A DNA stretch of 64,000 nucleotides. Origin: Paracrocinitomix sp039939375 (GTDB taxonomy: Bacteria > Bacteroidota > Bacteroidia > Flavobacteriales_D > Crocinitomicaceae). The stretch spans positions 62,001-126,000 of the forward strand of contig JBDVJO010000010.1 of NCBI GenBank assembly GCA_039939375.1, in the 5' to 3' direction. The first letter of the stretch is position 1. Every line of letters starts with the position of its first letter. The notes under the pieces are model-generated. The model saw only the letters and a list, made by a program, of their open reading frames with translations, did not search any database and was not told the DNA's origin. Shown one piece after another: positions 42,861 through 50,846 of this stretch. The translations under genes and the position numbers were made by a program.

Positions 42861-44483
42861 ATGATACAAATCAATAACCTCTCTTTACAATTTGGAAAAC
42901 GCGTTTTATTTGATGAAGTTAACCTGAAATTCGTTAACGGAAACTGCTATGGCGTGATCGGTGCAAATGGGGCTGGTAAATCAACTTTTCTTAAAATTTT
43001 AACGGGTGATCAAGATCCAACAAAAGGAAGTGTAACAATAGAGCCGGGTAAAAGAATGGCAGTATTGAAACAAAATCAATACGAATATGATGAGTATTCA
43101 GTTCTGAATACCGTAATGATGGGGCACACCACACTTTGGAAAATCATTGAAGAAAAAGACGCCTTATATGCAAAACCAGATTTTTCAGAAGAAGATGGAA
43201 TGCGAACGGCTGAATTAGAAGCAGAATTTGCTGAAATGGATGGTTGGAATGCTGAAACAGATGCCGCTACCTTATTAAGCAACCTAGGTATTAAAGAAGA
43301 TCAACATTATACGACTATGGCAGATATGCCTGCAGAGTATAAGGTCAGAGTATTATTAGCCCAAGCTTTATTTGGTAATCCAGATATCTTGGTACTGGAT
43401 GAGCCTACCAATGATTTGGATATCAAAACCATTTCGTGGTTAGAGGACTTCTTACTAGATTTTAAAAATACTGTGATTGTGGTTTCTCACGACAGACACT
43501 TTTTAGATACTGTTTGTACCCACATCTGTGATATCGACTTTTCAAAAATTAACTTGTTTACAGGGAACTATACATTCTGGTACAAGTCTTCTCAATTAGT
43601 TGGTCGTCAAATGGCCGATAAAAACAAGAAGATGGAAGACAAGCGTAAAGAATTGCAAGAATTTATCTCTCGATTCTCAGCCAACGCGTCAAAATCTAAA
43701 CAAGCTACAAGTAGACGTAAATTATTAGACAAACTACAATTAGAAGATATTCAACCTTCATCTAGAAAATACCCAGGAATCATTTTTGAACAAGAAAGAG
43801 AAGCTGGTGATCAAATTCTACACGTAGAAGGTATGACGAAAATGCATGAGGGTGAAGTATTATTCAAAGACTTCAACTTGAATGTATCTAATGGTGATAA
43901 AATTGCTTTTATCTCTAAGAACTCAGTTGCTATTTCAGCATTCTTTGATATCATTACAGGAATTGCAGAGCCAGATTCTGGATCGTATAATTATGGTACG
44001 ACCATCAAAACATCTTATTTACCATCAGACAATGCTGAATTTTTTCAAACGGACGATAGTCTTATTGATTGGTTAAGACAATACGCAGAAACAGACGAAG
44101 AAAGAGATGAAGTTTATGTGAGAGGATTTTTAGGTAAAATGTTATTCTCAGGTGAAGAGGCTTTAAAAAGTGCAAAAGTACTATCTGGAGGAGAGAAAGT
44201 GAGATGCATGTTGTCTAGAATGATGTTCGGAAAAGGAAATCTCCTGATTTTAGATGAACCTACTAATCACCTAGATCTAGAGTCGATTACTGCATTCAAC
44301 AACGCCTTAATCAACTTCCCTGGAACAATATTATTCTCTTCTCATGACCACGAATTTGTTCAAACTGTGGCAACGAGAATTGTTGAGTTTACTCCAAGTG
44401 GAAACTTAGATAAGTTAATGAGCTATGACGATTACTTGAATGATGCGAAGATTCAACAACAAGTTGAATCAATGTATGCTTAA
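42861..44483 (+). CDS. ABC-F family ATPase (YbiT-like), asymmetric ATP sites
   Basis: 540 residues, two nucleotide-binding domains in one chain and no membrane region. ABC-F proteins act on the ribosome, e.g. as translation factors or antibiotic protection. Domain 1 has an intact Walker A (GANGAGKST, about 35-43) and Walker B (LVLDEPTNDLD) but no LSGGQ (the place reads MPAEYKVRV). Domain 2 has intact LSGGEKVR and LILDEPTNHLD but its P-loop reads FISKNSVAISAFF with no GK(S/T). The defects are complementary, leaving one full ATP site. TAAATTTG at 42803-42810 could be its -7 box. Flavobacterial homologs have the same pattern, from memory. Confidence 0.92.
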   Translation: MIQINNLSLQFGKRVLFDEVNLKFVNGNCYGVIGANGAGKSTFLKILTGDQDPTKGSVTIEPGKRMAVLKQNQYEYDEYSVLNTVMMGHTTLWKIIEEKDALYAKPDFSEEDGMRTAELEAEFAEMDGWNAETDAATLLSNLGIKEDQHYTTMADMPAEYKVRVLLAQALFGNPDILVLDEPTNDLDIKTISWLEDFLLDFKNTVIVVSHDRHFLDTVCTHICDIDFSKINLFTGNYTFWYKSSQLVGRQMADKNKKMEDKRKELQEFISRFSANASKSKQATSRRKLLDKLQLEDIQPSSRKYPGIIFEQEREAGDQILHVEGMTKMHEGEVLFKDFNLNVSNGDKIAFISKNSVAISAFFDIITGIAEPDSGSYNYGTTIKTSYLPSDNAEFFQTDDSLIDWLRQYAETDEERDEVYVRGFLGKMLFSGEEALKSAKVLSGGEKVRCMLSRMMFGKGNLLILDEPTNHLDLESITAFNNALINFPGTILFSSHDHEFVQTVATRIVEFTPSGNLDKLMSYDDYLNDAKIQQQVESMYA

Positions 44484-44552
44484 TTTCAATTTTTGATCAA
44501 ATACCACAAAAAAGGTATTGCATAGAATCATTCTAAATAACATCTTTGTTGT

Positions 44553-44693
44553 GTGAATGATTTCAATTTTATACAGTCTTTTAATCCTACTCTTTCAGAG
44601 GTAGATTTGTTGTCAACTTGTGACAAGAAGAAAAAGTGCTGTAAAAAATATAAGAAAAAGGGGAGACACTGCGGTGGATGCCCTAAGAAGTAA
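44553..44693 (+). CDS. Small Lys/Cys-rich protein (46 residues)
   Basis: A GTG-started frame of 46 codons between the ABC-F and DCC genes. The N-terminal half is unremarkable (MNDFNFIQSFNPTLSEVDLL), the C-terminal half is extremely Lys- and Cys-rich: STCDKKKKCC, KKYKKKGRHC and GGCPKK, giving five Cys and eleven Lys in about 25 residues. C-terminal CDKKKKCCKKY-like tails recur in Flavobacteriia small proteins as far as I recall. It has no ATG; the frame has no other start. Overlaps the convergent DCC gene by 11 bases. Real coding status needs confirmation, but the amino acid pattern is not random. Confidence 0.55.
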   Translation: MNDFNFIQSFNPTLSEVDLLSTCDKKKKCCKKYKKKGRHCGGCPKK

Positions 44694-45096
44694 TCAGTTC
44701 TAGAAAGAATTTCTTTTCGTTTTCACTCGGAATTACACAGTATCCTGCGTTTAATTTATGTCTTCTTTTTGCAATCGAATTGTAAATAGCGTCTCGTATA
44801 AATTTGGGTACAATTAAAAAACAAACACCAAGCAAGTAGGGAAACTTCAAAGATTTACAAATTCTCAATGCGGCGCTAGATCTATCGTATATTTTACCTT
44901 TGTGTTTGAAGTAAATAGTGTCCAATTGAATTTCAATTTGATGCGCATTCAATATTTTCTTTCCTAAATCAGATTGTAAAGCCACAAAATAGACGTCTTT
45001 TCGTCTTTTTTTAAGTATAAATTGAACAGATGAATTGCAAAATCCGCAATCACCATCATAAAATACTAGTGGTTTATCTTTTAGTTTTTTTGACAC
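44683..45096 (-). CDS. DCC-family thiol-disulfide oxidoreductase (DUF393)
   Basis: 137 residues, named for its DCC motif: FYDGDCGFCNSSVQFI near 10-25 holds the two conserved Cys, followed by FVALQSDLGKK. The DUF393 fold is thioredoxin-like; members are presumed thiol-disulfide oxidoreductases. A later cysteine segment (RICKSLKFPYLLGVCFLIV) includes a hydrophobic helix. It is the only gene read toward the microprotein from this side; its end overlaps the microprotein frame. Confidence 0.88.
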   Translation of the reverse strand: MSKKLKDKPLVFYDGDCGFCNSSVQFILKKRRKDVYFVALQSDLGKKILNAHQIEIQLDTIYFKHKGKIYDRSSAALRICKSLKFPYLLGVCFLIVPKFIRDAIYNSIAKRRHKLNAGYCVIPSENEKKFFLELITS

Positions 45097-45140
45097 TGTT
45101 TAAAATTACTTAATTTTAGTGTTCAAATAATCTAAATAAA

Positions 45141-45821
45141 ATGAAATTCGGAATATTATTATCAGGTTGTGGGGTTTATGATGGCGCAGAAATTCAAGAA
45201 ACTACAATGGCCATGCTGGCTATAGTTGAGGCAGGGCATGAATATCAATGTATTGCTTTGAATAAACTACAACATCACGTGGTTAATCACTTAACAGGTG
45301 AAGAACAAGATGAAGAACGAAATATGATGGTTGAAGCGGCACGAATTGCGAGAGGTGATGTGAAAGAAGTAAAAGACGTTTCTCCGGCAGATATTGACGC
45401 GTTGGTGATTCCCGGTGGATTTGGTTCTGCAAAGAATTTTACAAAATGGGCGTTTAACGGACCTGAAGGGGAAATTGATGATGAAATTAAACTAATGTTG
45501 GTCAATATGATTAATGTTGGAAAACCAGTTTGTGCCTTGTGCGTAAGTCCGGTAGTTGTTGCTAAAGCACTTGAAGGTTCAGGAATTAAACCTTTTTTAA
45601 CCTTAGGTTCAGACCAAGCATCTTCACCTTATGATATCAACGGTTTTAATGCCGGAATTGAAGCAGTAGGAGCAGAGGCTCATATGCGAACAATAAATGA
45701 AATTCAATTAGATATTAAGAATAAAATAGTTTCTGCACCTTGTTATATGATGGATGCAAATATTCTGGAGATTAGAAATAATGTTCAGCAGGCAATTGAA
45801 GCTACGATTTCAATGATGTAG
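45141..45821 (+). CDS. elbB: ElbB (isoprenoid biosynthesis glyoxalase)
   Basis: 226 residues of the DJ-1/PfpI-like class I amidotransferase superfamily. ElbB signatures: LLSGCGVYDGAEIQETTM at the start, DALVIPGGFGSAKN, and the catalytic Cys in GKPVCALCVSP. It is implicated in early isoprenoid synthesis or glyoxal detoxification. Monocistronic; a second DJ-1-type protein occurs at 2608-3339 but belongs to another branch. Confidence 0.93.
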   Translation: MKFGILLSGCGVYDGAEIQETTMAMLAIVEAGHEYQCIALNKLQHHVVNHLTGEEQDEERNMMVEAARIARGDVKEVKDVSPADIDALVIPGGFGSAKNFTKWAFNGPEGEIDDEIKLMLVNMINVGKPVCALCVSPVVVAKALEGSGIKPFLTLGSDQASSPYDINGFNAGIEAVGAEAHMRTINEIQLDIKNKIVSAPCYMMDANILEIRNNVQQAIEATISMM

Positions 45822-45867
45822 CCTTTTTTTGTTTGAGGATACTCTTAATTCTGCTTAAATTCACTGC

Positions 45868-46572
45868 ATGAGATATTTGTTAATTGTATTTATAAGTTTC
45901 AATATGGTCTGTTATTCACAAGTGAATACGCCTACTTGGGGAGTGGAAGATACCGTTCTAACTATTTCAAAAACAACAGATTTTGGATCAGTTCATGATT
46001 ACCTTGAAATCTTCAATAATTCTGGACAAGATGTGGACATGAGATGGATTCCTATGTTTCCTGATTCTTGGCCATCACTATGGATAGTGAATTTTGCAGA
46101 CCCAAATCAAAACTACCCAGATGTAAGTCAAGTAGATTCGGCAGATTTTGTGATGCTAGATCCAATTGGTTTTGCAAATAAGTTGATTATAGGGGTAAGT
46201 CATCAATCATATGCACATACAGATACCATGCGATTCAATGTTTTTCCGGTTAATAACCGTGAAGATTCACTCATCCTCCAATACATTATAATAATCGCTC
46301 AAGGAAATGCGTGGGCGGGCATGGCCTCTGATGAAATAGATTTTAATTGCTTTTACAATGAAAATGAATCCAATATTCAGTTAATCGGCAACGCTGGTGA
46401 TGTGAAGATTGAGATGTTTGATTTGCAAGGGAAATTGGTGAAAACCATTCCAAACTACCATTTAAATGGTCAATCCAGCATAGATGTAGCTGATTTAAAA
46501 AAGCAATTGTATATTTTAAAAGTATCGGACGGAACCAAAGGAGTTAAATCAAAAAAGATTCTCTTATACTAG
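45868..46572 (+). CDS. T9SS type A sorting-domain protein
   Basis: 234 residues. Signal peptide about 1-18, an N-terminal beta domain (about 20-150, DUF-like) and a C-terminal type IX secretion sorting domain of about 75 residues: GNAGDVKIEMFDLQGKLVKT, then IDVADLKKQLYILKVSDG and KSKKILLY. That tail directs export through the outer membrane and attachment or release. It marks the organism as having T9SS machinery. The N-terminal domain is not recognised. Confidence 0.85.
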   Translation: MRYLLIVFISFNMVCYSQVNTPTWGVEDTVLTISKTTDFGSVHDYLEIFNNSGQDVDMRWIPMFPDSWPSLWIVNFADPNQNYPDVSQVDSADFVMLDPIGFANKLIIGVSHQSYAHTDTMRFNVFPVNNREDSLILQYIIIIAQGNAWAGMASDEIDFNCFYNENESNIQLIGNAGDVKIEMFDLQGKLVKTIPNYHLNGQSSIDVADLKKQLYILKVSDGTKGVKSKKILLY

Positions 46573-47063
46573 ACTTCAATTCTATAAGCAGCAGTTTTTT
46601 TATTTGGGTGTTTGATTCTCTTAAATCCAACTTTTTCTAGTAATTTTTGCGAAGCTAAGTTTTCAATTGCTGTGTAAGCTTCTATAGCTTTAAGTTCCAT
46701 TAATTCAAGGCCTATTTTAACAATTGCTTCAGCGCAAATCGAACCAATTCCTTTGTTTCTGTGAGCGGATCTAAGGACATAGCCCAGTTCACCTTCTGAC
46801 TTATCAAAACCTCTGTAGAATCCAATGGTTCCAATGAGTTCGTTTTTCAAATAAATGCCCCAGTTAATGCCGTTTTTGTCAATGTATTCTTGATTTATTT
46901 TTTCCAATAAGTCAGTTGCAGAAATCCTTCTTTCAGGCGGATAATAAGAGCACAGCTCTTCAATTTCTTTTAAATCAGATGAATCAATTGGCTTTAATTT
47001 GTAGTTTTCAACTTCAACAATTGGCTGAGATAAAAATACGTCTTGATTCATAAATAAATGCAA
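46569..47063 (-). CDS. GNAT family N-acetyltransferase (RimJ/RimL type)
   Basis: 164 residues. The acetyl-CoA loop is YVLRSAHRNKGIGSICAE (R-N-K-G-I-G), typical of RimJ/RimL-like GNAT enzymes, with ASQKLLEKVGFKRI closing the domain. Substrate may be a protein N-terminus or an amine. Its 3' end overlaps the T9SS protein gene by four bases, convergent; upstream lies the PAS/SpoIIE gene three bases away. Confidence 0.82.
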   Translation of the reverse strand: MHLFMNQDVFLSQPIVEVENYKLKPIDSSDLKEIEELCSYYPPERRISATDLLEKINQEYIDKNGINWGIYLKNELIGTIGFYRGFDKSEGELGYVLRSAHRNKGIGSICAEAIVKIGLELMELKAIEAYTAIENLASQKLLEKVGFKRIKHPNKKTAAYRIEV

Positions 47064-47066
47064 GAA

Positions 47067-49085
47067 TTAATATCTGAAACCAAGAACGGTTACATCATCT
47101 GTTTGCTCAATATCTCCTTTCCAATCGAAAAACTCAGATTTTAATCTTGCTAACTGGTTTTCCATTGGTTGGGTATAAATATCACCTAGAATTCTAAGTA
47201 GCTTACCTTTCATAAACTTTCTACTTGCAGGTCCACCAAATTGATCTATGAAACCATCACTAAATAGATAGATAGTATCATTTTTTCTTAGATTAAATGT
47301 GGTAGTGGTAAATTCTTTAGTTTGTAAAGATTTTCCAACATGTTGTCTGTCACCTTTCAAGGTTATGATCTCATTGTCTCGGTATATGTAACAGTTCAAA
47401 TTGGCACCTGAAAATTTCAATTCATCTTTGGCTGCGTTAACAACGCAAAATGCAGCATCCATTCCGTCTTGAATGTCTTGTTGGCCAGAGTATCGGAACA
47501 ATTCAATTAACTTATTTCTAACAAAATCTAGCGCTTCAGAAGGACTATTGATTTCCTTGTGGCTAAAAGTTTCTTTTAAAAGTGCATTACAAAGCAGGCT
47601 TAAAATTCCACCTGGAACTCCATGTCCTGTGCAATCTGCTACAATTATTGCCTTCATATTGCCCTCTATTTTCGAGTTGATTTCATCAACCACATAAAAG
47701 TCTCCACTCAAATTATCTTTTGCTTCATAAAAAACAAATGCGTCAGATAAGAGTTTATTGAATTCTAGATTAGTTGGCAAGGTAGAAAGTTGAATGTTCT
47801 TTGCGTAATTGATGCTTTGTGTTATTTCTAAACTTTGATGTGCCGCTAATTCAGAAAGATTTTTTTCTTTAGTTATATCTCGGCAAATGCCAGAATTCAT
47901 GATCAATTCATTTTGATCGTTAAAAACAGGAAAGGATTTTTCGTTGATCCATTTAATTTCACCATTTACGAGAATTCTATATTCTTGCGAATAAGACTCT
48001 CCATTTTCTACACGGATTCGATTCTGAATAGTTTCATTTCGATCTTCTTCCAAAACAAACGTGTTTGTGTGGCTTTTACCCGAATAAAAAAAGTCTTGAT
48101 CTGCTCCTAATATCTTCTCACAAGATTTTGATATGTATTGATATTTTTGTGCCTTAATATCATATAAAAAGAATACGTCATTTAAAGTATCACTAATTAT
48201 TCTAAGTTTTTCTTCACTTTCTTGAAGTTTACGTGCTGTTATTTCTTGTTGAGTAATGTCACGTAAGAATGATTGAATACCAACTATTTGATCGTCTTGT
48301 TTTTTAATTGTGATGGCTCCTTCAACATAAACCTTCTTCCCTGATTTACTTTTCATGAAATAACTAGGTCGGCCAACCTCACATTGCCCCGTTGACATTA
48401 TTGCTTGAAATAAATCTTGACAATGTTCAGTGCTTTCAGGGTGTATTATTTGAAATAGGTTTAAAGTCTCACATTCTTCTGCTGAATATTCTAGTGTATC
48501 TAGCCACGCTTTGTTGACATATTTTATGTTACCCGTAGCATCTATTTCTTGAATTAAATCACTTGAATTTTCAAATAACTCCCGAAATCTTGATTCACTC
48601 TGTGCAAGTAAAAGTTCTGTTTCTTTTCTTTCTGAAATATCTCTAACTATACCAAAGAATCCTTCTATTTTGTTTCTATTTTCAAGTGAAAACCTGGTGG
48701 TCACATTTTGACCAACCCAAATGCTACTGCCATCTGATTTTATTAGCTGGAACTCTAAATAAGTACTTGGTTTTTTACTCTCAAATGTTTCCTGATAGTG
48801 TGCTTGAACTTCATCTCTCCAATCTGGATGGATGAATTCTATAAAGCTCGCACCTAAACTTGTCACTGGATCGAGTCCCAACATTCTCTCAAAACCTTGG
48901 TTTAGAAAGGTTAACTCACCTTGGTAATTCGTTGTGTAAATTAAATCGGTAGCGCTATTTACAATTATTTCTGAGCTTTTTTCTAACTCTTTATATTCGG
49001 TGATATTTCTTGAAATTCCCATGGTTCCAATTTGTTCACCGTTTTCATTAAAAATAGAATTAGCTGATAGATAAGACCAGAACAC
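47067..49085 (-). CDS. PAS-domain SpoIIE/PP2C-type phosphatase, truncated by an upstream in-frame stop
   Basis: 672 codons visible from a GTG. It begins in the middle of a first PAS domain, then three further PAS/PAC units (about 30-150, 150-275 and 280-405) with conserved FFGIVRDISERK, FLRDITQQE and GICRDITKEK ends, a short coiled coil, and a SpoIIE-type Ser/Thr phosphatase (about 430-672): SGDFYVV, VADCTGHGVPGG, DGMDAAF, LFSDGFIDQFGG and TDDVTVLGF hold the metal-binding aspartates. The N-terminal part of PAS 1 lies upstream in the same frame beyond a TAA at 49179-49181. Likely a sensor phosphatase; possibly a partner of the SiaC proteins. Confidence 0.8.
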   Translation of the reverse strand: MFWSYLSANSIFNENGEQIGTMGISRNITEYKELEKSSEIIVNSATDLIYTTNYQGELTFLNQGFERMLGLDPVTSLGASFIEFIHPDWRDEVQAHYQETFESKKPSTYLEFQLIKSDGSSIWVGQNVTTRFSLENRNKIEGFFGIVRDISERKETELLLAQSESRFRELFENSSDLIQEIDATGNIKYVNKAWLDTLEYSAEECETLNLFQIIHPESTEHCQDLFQAIMSTGQCEVGRPSYFMKSKSGKKVYVEGAITIKKQDDQIVGIQSFLRDITQQEITARKLQESEEKLRIISDTLNDVFFLYDIKAQKYQYISKSCEKILGADQDFFYSGKSHTNTFVLEEDRNETIQNRIRVENGESYSQEYRILVNGEIKWINEKSFPVFNDQNELIMNSGICRDITKEKNLSELAAHQSLEITQSINYAKNIQLSTLPTNLEFNKLLSDAFVFYEAKDNLSGDFYVVDEINSKIEGNMKAIIVADCTGHGVPGGILSLLCNALLKETFSHKEINSPSEALDFVRNKLIELFRYSGQQDIQDGMDAAFCVVNAAKDELKFSGANLNCYIYRDNEIITLKGDRQHVGKSLQTKEFTTTTFNLRKNDTIYLFSDGFIDQFGGPASRKFMKGKLLRILGDIYTQPMENQLARLKSEFFDWKGDIEQTDDVTVLGFRY

Positions 49086-49178
49086 CTTGCCTTTAGGCGT
49101 TTGATTTAAAATTTCACCTTCAAATTTGTTGATTTTTGTTAAGCTTTCTTTAACATTATTTGCTTGCTCTTGGTCAAA

Positions 49179-49367
49179 TTATAAGTCTATCATTGACTGG
49201 CCCACTAATTCATCTTTAGATGTCTCAAAGAGCTTTTCACTAGCGGGATTCACATCCATAATAATCCCTTTCGGATCACATACTATGATTGAATCGATTG
49301 AATTCGAAAAAAGATAATCTTTGAATTGTTTTTCCACTAATTTTATTTGAAAGCTGAATTTAGTCAA
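49179..49367 (-). pseudogene. N-terminal fragment of the PAS/SpoIIE protein, ended by an in-frame TAA
   Basis: A 62-codon frame in the same phase as the downstream phosphatase gene. It encodes the first half of a PAS domain (SIIVCDPKGIIMDVNPASEK, LVGQSMIDL) and ends in TAA; the very next codons continue the same PAS domain (FDQEQANNVKE, KVFWSYLSAN). The missing residue is most easily a Tyr (TAT or TAC to TAA). The start is uncertain: TTG at 49367 or GTG at 49337. Either a point mutation split the gene, or the base call is wrong. Confidence 0.6.
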
Positions 49368-49576
49368 TTCTTCTTAATAAAACAGTTTGCAATCATAACG
49401 GTTTGACAGATTAACTTAACTTTTCTATGTTCAGCTATTATTCCACGATAAACCGCAGATAATCAAACTTTAAATAAAAAAGCAATTACGTTAATTCCTC
49501 TGTCCACGATATTCTTGGAGAACCAAAAGAAAATAATGTTTGTTTTAGTTTAGATGTTCTGAAGGTGTAGAATTTT

Positions 49577-49584
49577 TATCTTTG
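49577..49584 (+). promoter_or_regulatory. Candidate -7 box for the methyltransferase gene
   Basis: TATCTTTG fits TAnnTTTG and ends 18 bases before the ATG at 49603. It lies inside the codons of an alternative upstream TTG start (49582), which is therefore unlikely. No clear -33 partner. Confidence 0.4.
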
Positions 49585-49602
49585 CTGCCTAGACTTAAAG
49601 AA

Positions 49603-50379
49603 ATGAAGAAAATTTACAAGTGGCTATTGAACACAATTCCAAGACCTTGGTTGATTAGATTAAGCTATGTTTTTAGAGTTGTTGCAGCTCCTTTTTATAA
49701 GGGCGATAACGTTGAATGCCCAGTCTGTGAGAAGTCATTTCGAAAATTTTTGTCTTATGGGTCTAATGTAGCCCATAGAGAAAACGTGCTTTGTCCGTAT
49801 GATTTGACATTAGAGCGTCACCGATTAATGTGGTTGTATCTTAAAGAAAAGTCGAATTTCTTTACCAAAGAAGATTTGACTGTTATGCACATTGCTCCTG
49901 AACAGTGTTTTCATAAAAAGTTTAAAAATCAAAAAAACTTAATCTACAAAACAGGAGATTTACTTTCTCCAATTGTGGATATGCATTTTGATTTGCACGA
50001 TATTCCTTTAGAGGATAATCAATATGAAGTGATCTTCTGCAATCACGTAATGGAGCATGTTAAAGATGATTTAAAATGCATGCAAGAATTGTATCGTATT
50101 ATGAAGCCAGGAGGATGGGGAATTATGCAAGTGCCCATTGATTCTTCAAGAGACACAACTTATGAAGATTGGTCTATTACTTCACCAGAAGAGCGCGAAA
50201 AGCATTTTTGGCAATATGATCACGTTCGTTTATATGGAACAAATTATCCTAAACGATTAGAAGAAGCAGGTTTTAAAGTGGAGATTGTTGATTATTCTGA
50301 AGAATTGCCCAAAGAGAAGTTTGAGCGTTATAGAATTCCAAAAACTGAATTACTTTACGTAGTTAGGAAAGAGGCTTAG
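49603..50379 (+). CDS. SAM-dependent methyltransferase (class I)
   Basis: 258 residues. An N-terminal zinc-ribbon-like stretch (CPVC at about 42-45 and CPYD near 68) with LERHRLMWLYLKEK, then a class I methyltransferase domain (about 100-230): LHDIPLEDNQYEVIFCNHVMEHV and ELYRIMKPGGWGIMQVPID. Related proteins methylate surface sugars or small molecules; substrate unknown. The ATG start is preferred over TTG 21 bases upstream because the promoter box falls there. Its end overlaps the next gene by four bases, convergent. Confidence 0.82.
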   Translation: MKKIYKWLLNTIPRPWLIRLSYVFRVVAAPFYKGDNVECPVCEKSFRKFLSYGSNVAHRENVLCPYDLTLERHRLMWLYLKEKSNFFTKEDLTVMHIAPEQCFHKKFKNQKNLIYKTGDLLSPIVDMHFDLHDIPLEDNQYEVIFCNHVMEHVKDDLKCMQELYRIMKPGGWGIMQVPIDSSRDTTYEDWSITSPEEREKHFWQYDHVRLYGTNYPKRLEEAGFKVEIVDYSEELPKEKFERYRIPKTELLYVVRKEA

Positions 50380-50846
50380 TCTACTTTTGGGAATCTCATT
50401 GCTGGATCTATCAGCTTATAAAGTTTCAGCTTTTTCAACAGTTTTTTTATTTTCTTTTCTGCAGCAGGCGTAATGCTCCAAGTGCGGTGTACTTTGCCGT
50501 CTTCAATAAACATATTTCTAGTAAAAGTAGAAAGGTGAAAATCTAAGATTAATTTCCCTTTTGAGTAAAAGTAAACTTGCACATTGTCATGCGTCAGCAG
50601 CGCTCGATCTTCAGAGAAATTAGCTGGGTCAGTTAAAATACCCTTGAATTTATTGATGTGTTTCAAGCTTAAGGTTTTTTGCCCTAACAGCACCCAGCCG
50701 GCATCACTTTCATTGGTTACCATTTCTTTACTGGTATGATTGTAAACTTGAATATTTGCACTATCAATCCCAGACAAATCGATATTTGTTTGGCCTAAAA
50801 GACTTAGGGTAATTAAAATTGATATGGTGGTTAAAGCTTGTTTCAT
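50376..50846 (-). CDS. Secreted hypothetical protein
   Basis: 156 residues with a signal peptide (about 1-18, ends LLGQ). The remainder mixes beta strands and a C-terminal Lys-rich helix. I see no known motif. It overlaps by four bases with the upstream TPR/SpoIIE gene (ATGA), so it is translated with it and is presumably its envelope-side partner. Confidence 0.6.
   Translation of the reverse strand: MKQALTTISILITLSLLGQTNIDLSGIDSANIQVYNHTSKEMVTNESDAGWVLLGQKTLSLKHINKFKGILTDPANFSEDRALLTHDNVQVYFYSKGKLILDFHLSTFTRNMFIEDGKVHRTWSITPAAEKKIKKLLKKLKLYKLIDPAMRFPKVD

Noticed and set aside
43860..43960. Missing GK(S/T) in the second P-loop read as a decaying gene
   Set aside because: The rest of the domain is intact and the complementary motif loss in domain 1 fits a conserved asymmetric enzyme.
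44500..44519. AATACC/GGTATT hairpin after the ABC-F gene as a terminator
   Set aside because: The stem is only six pairs, AT-rich, with no T run after it.
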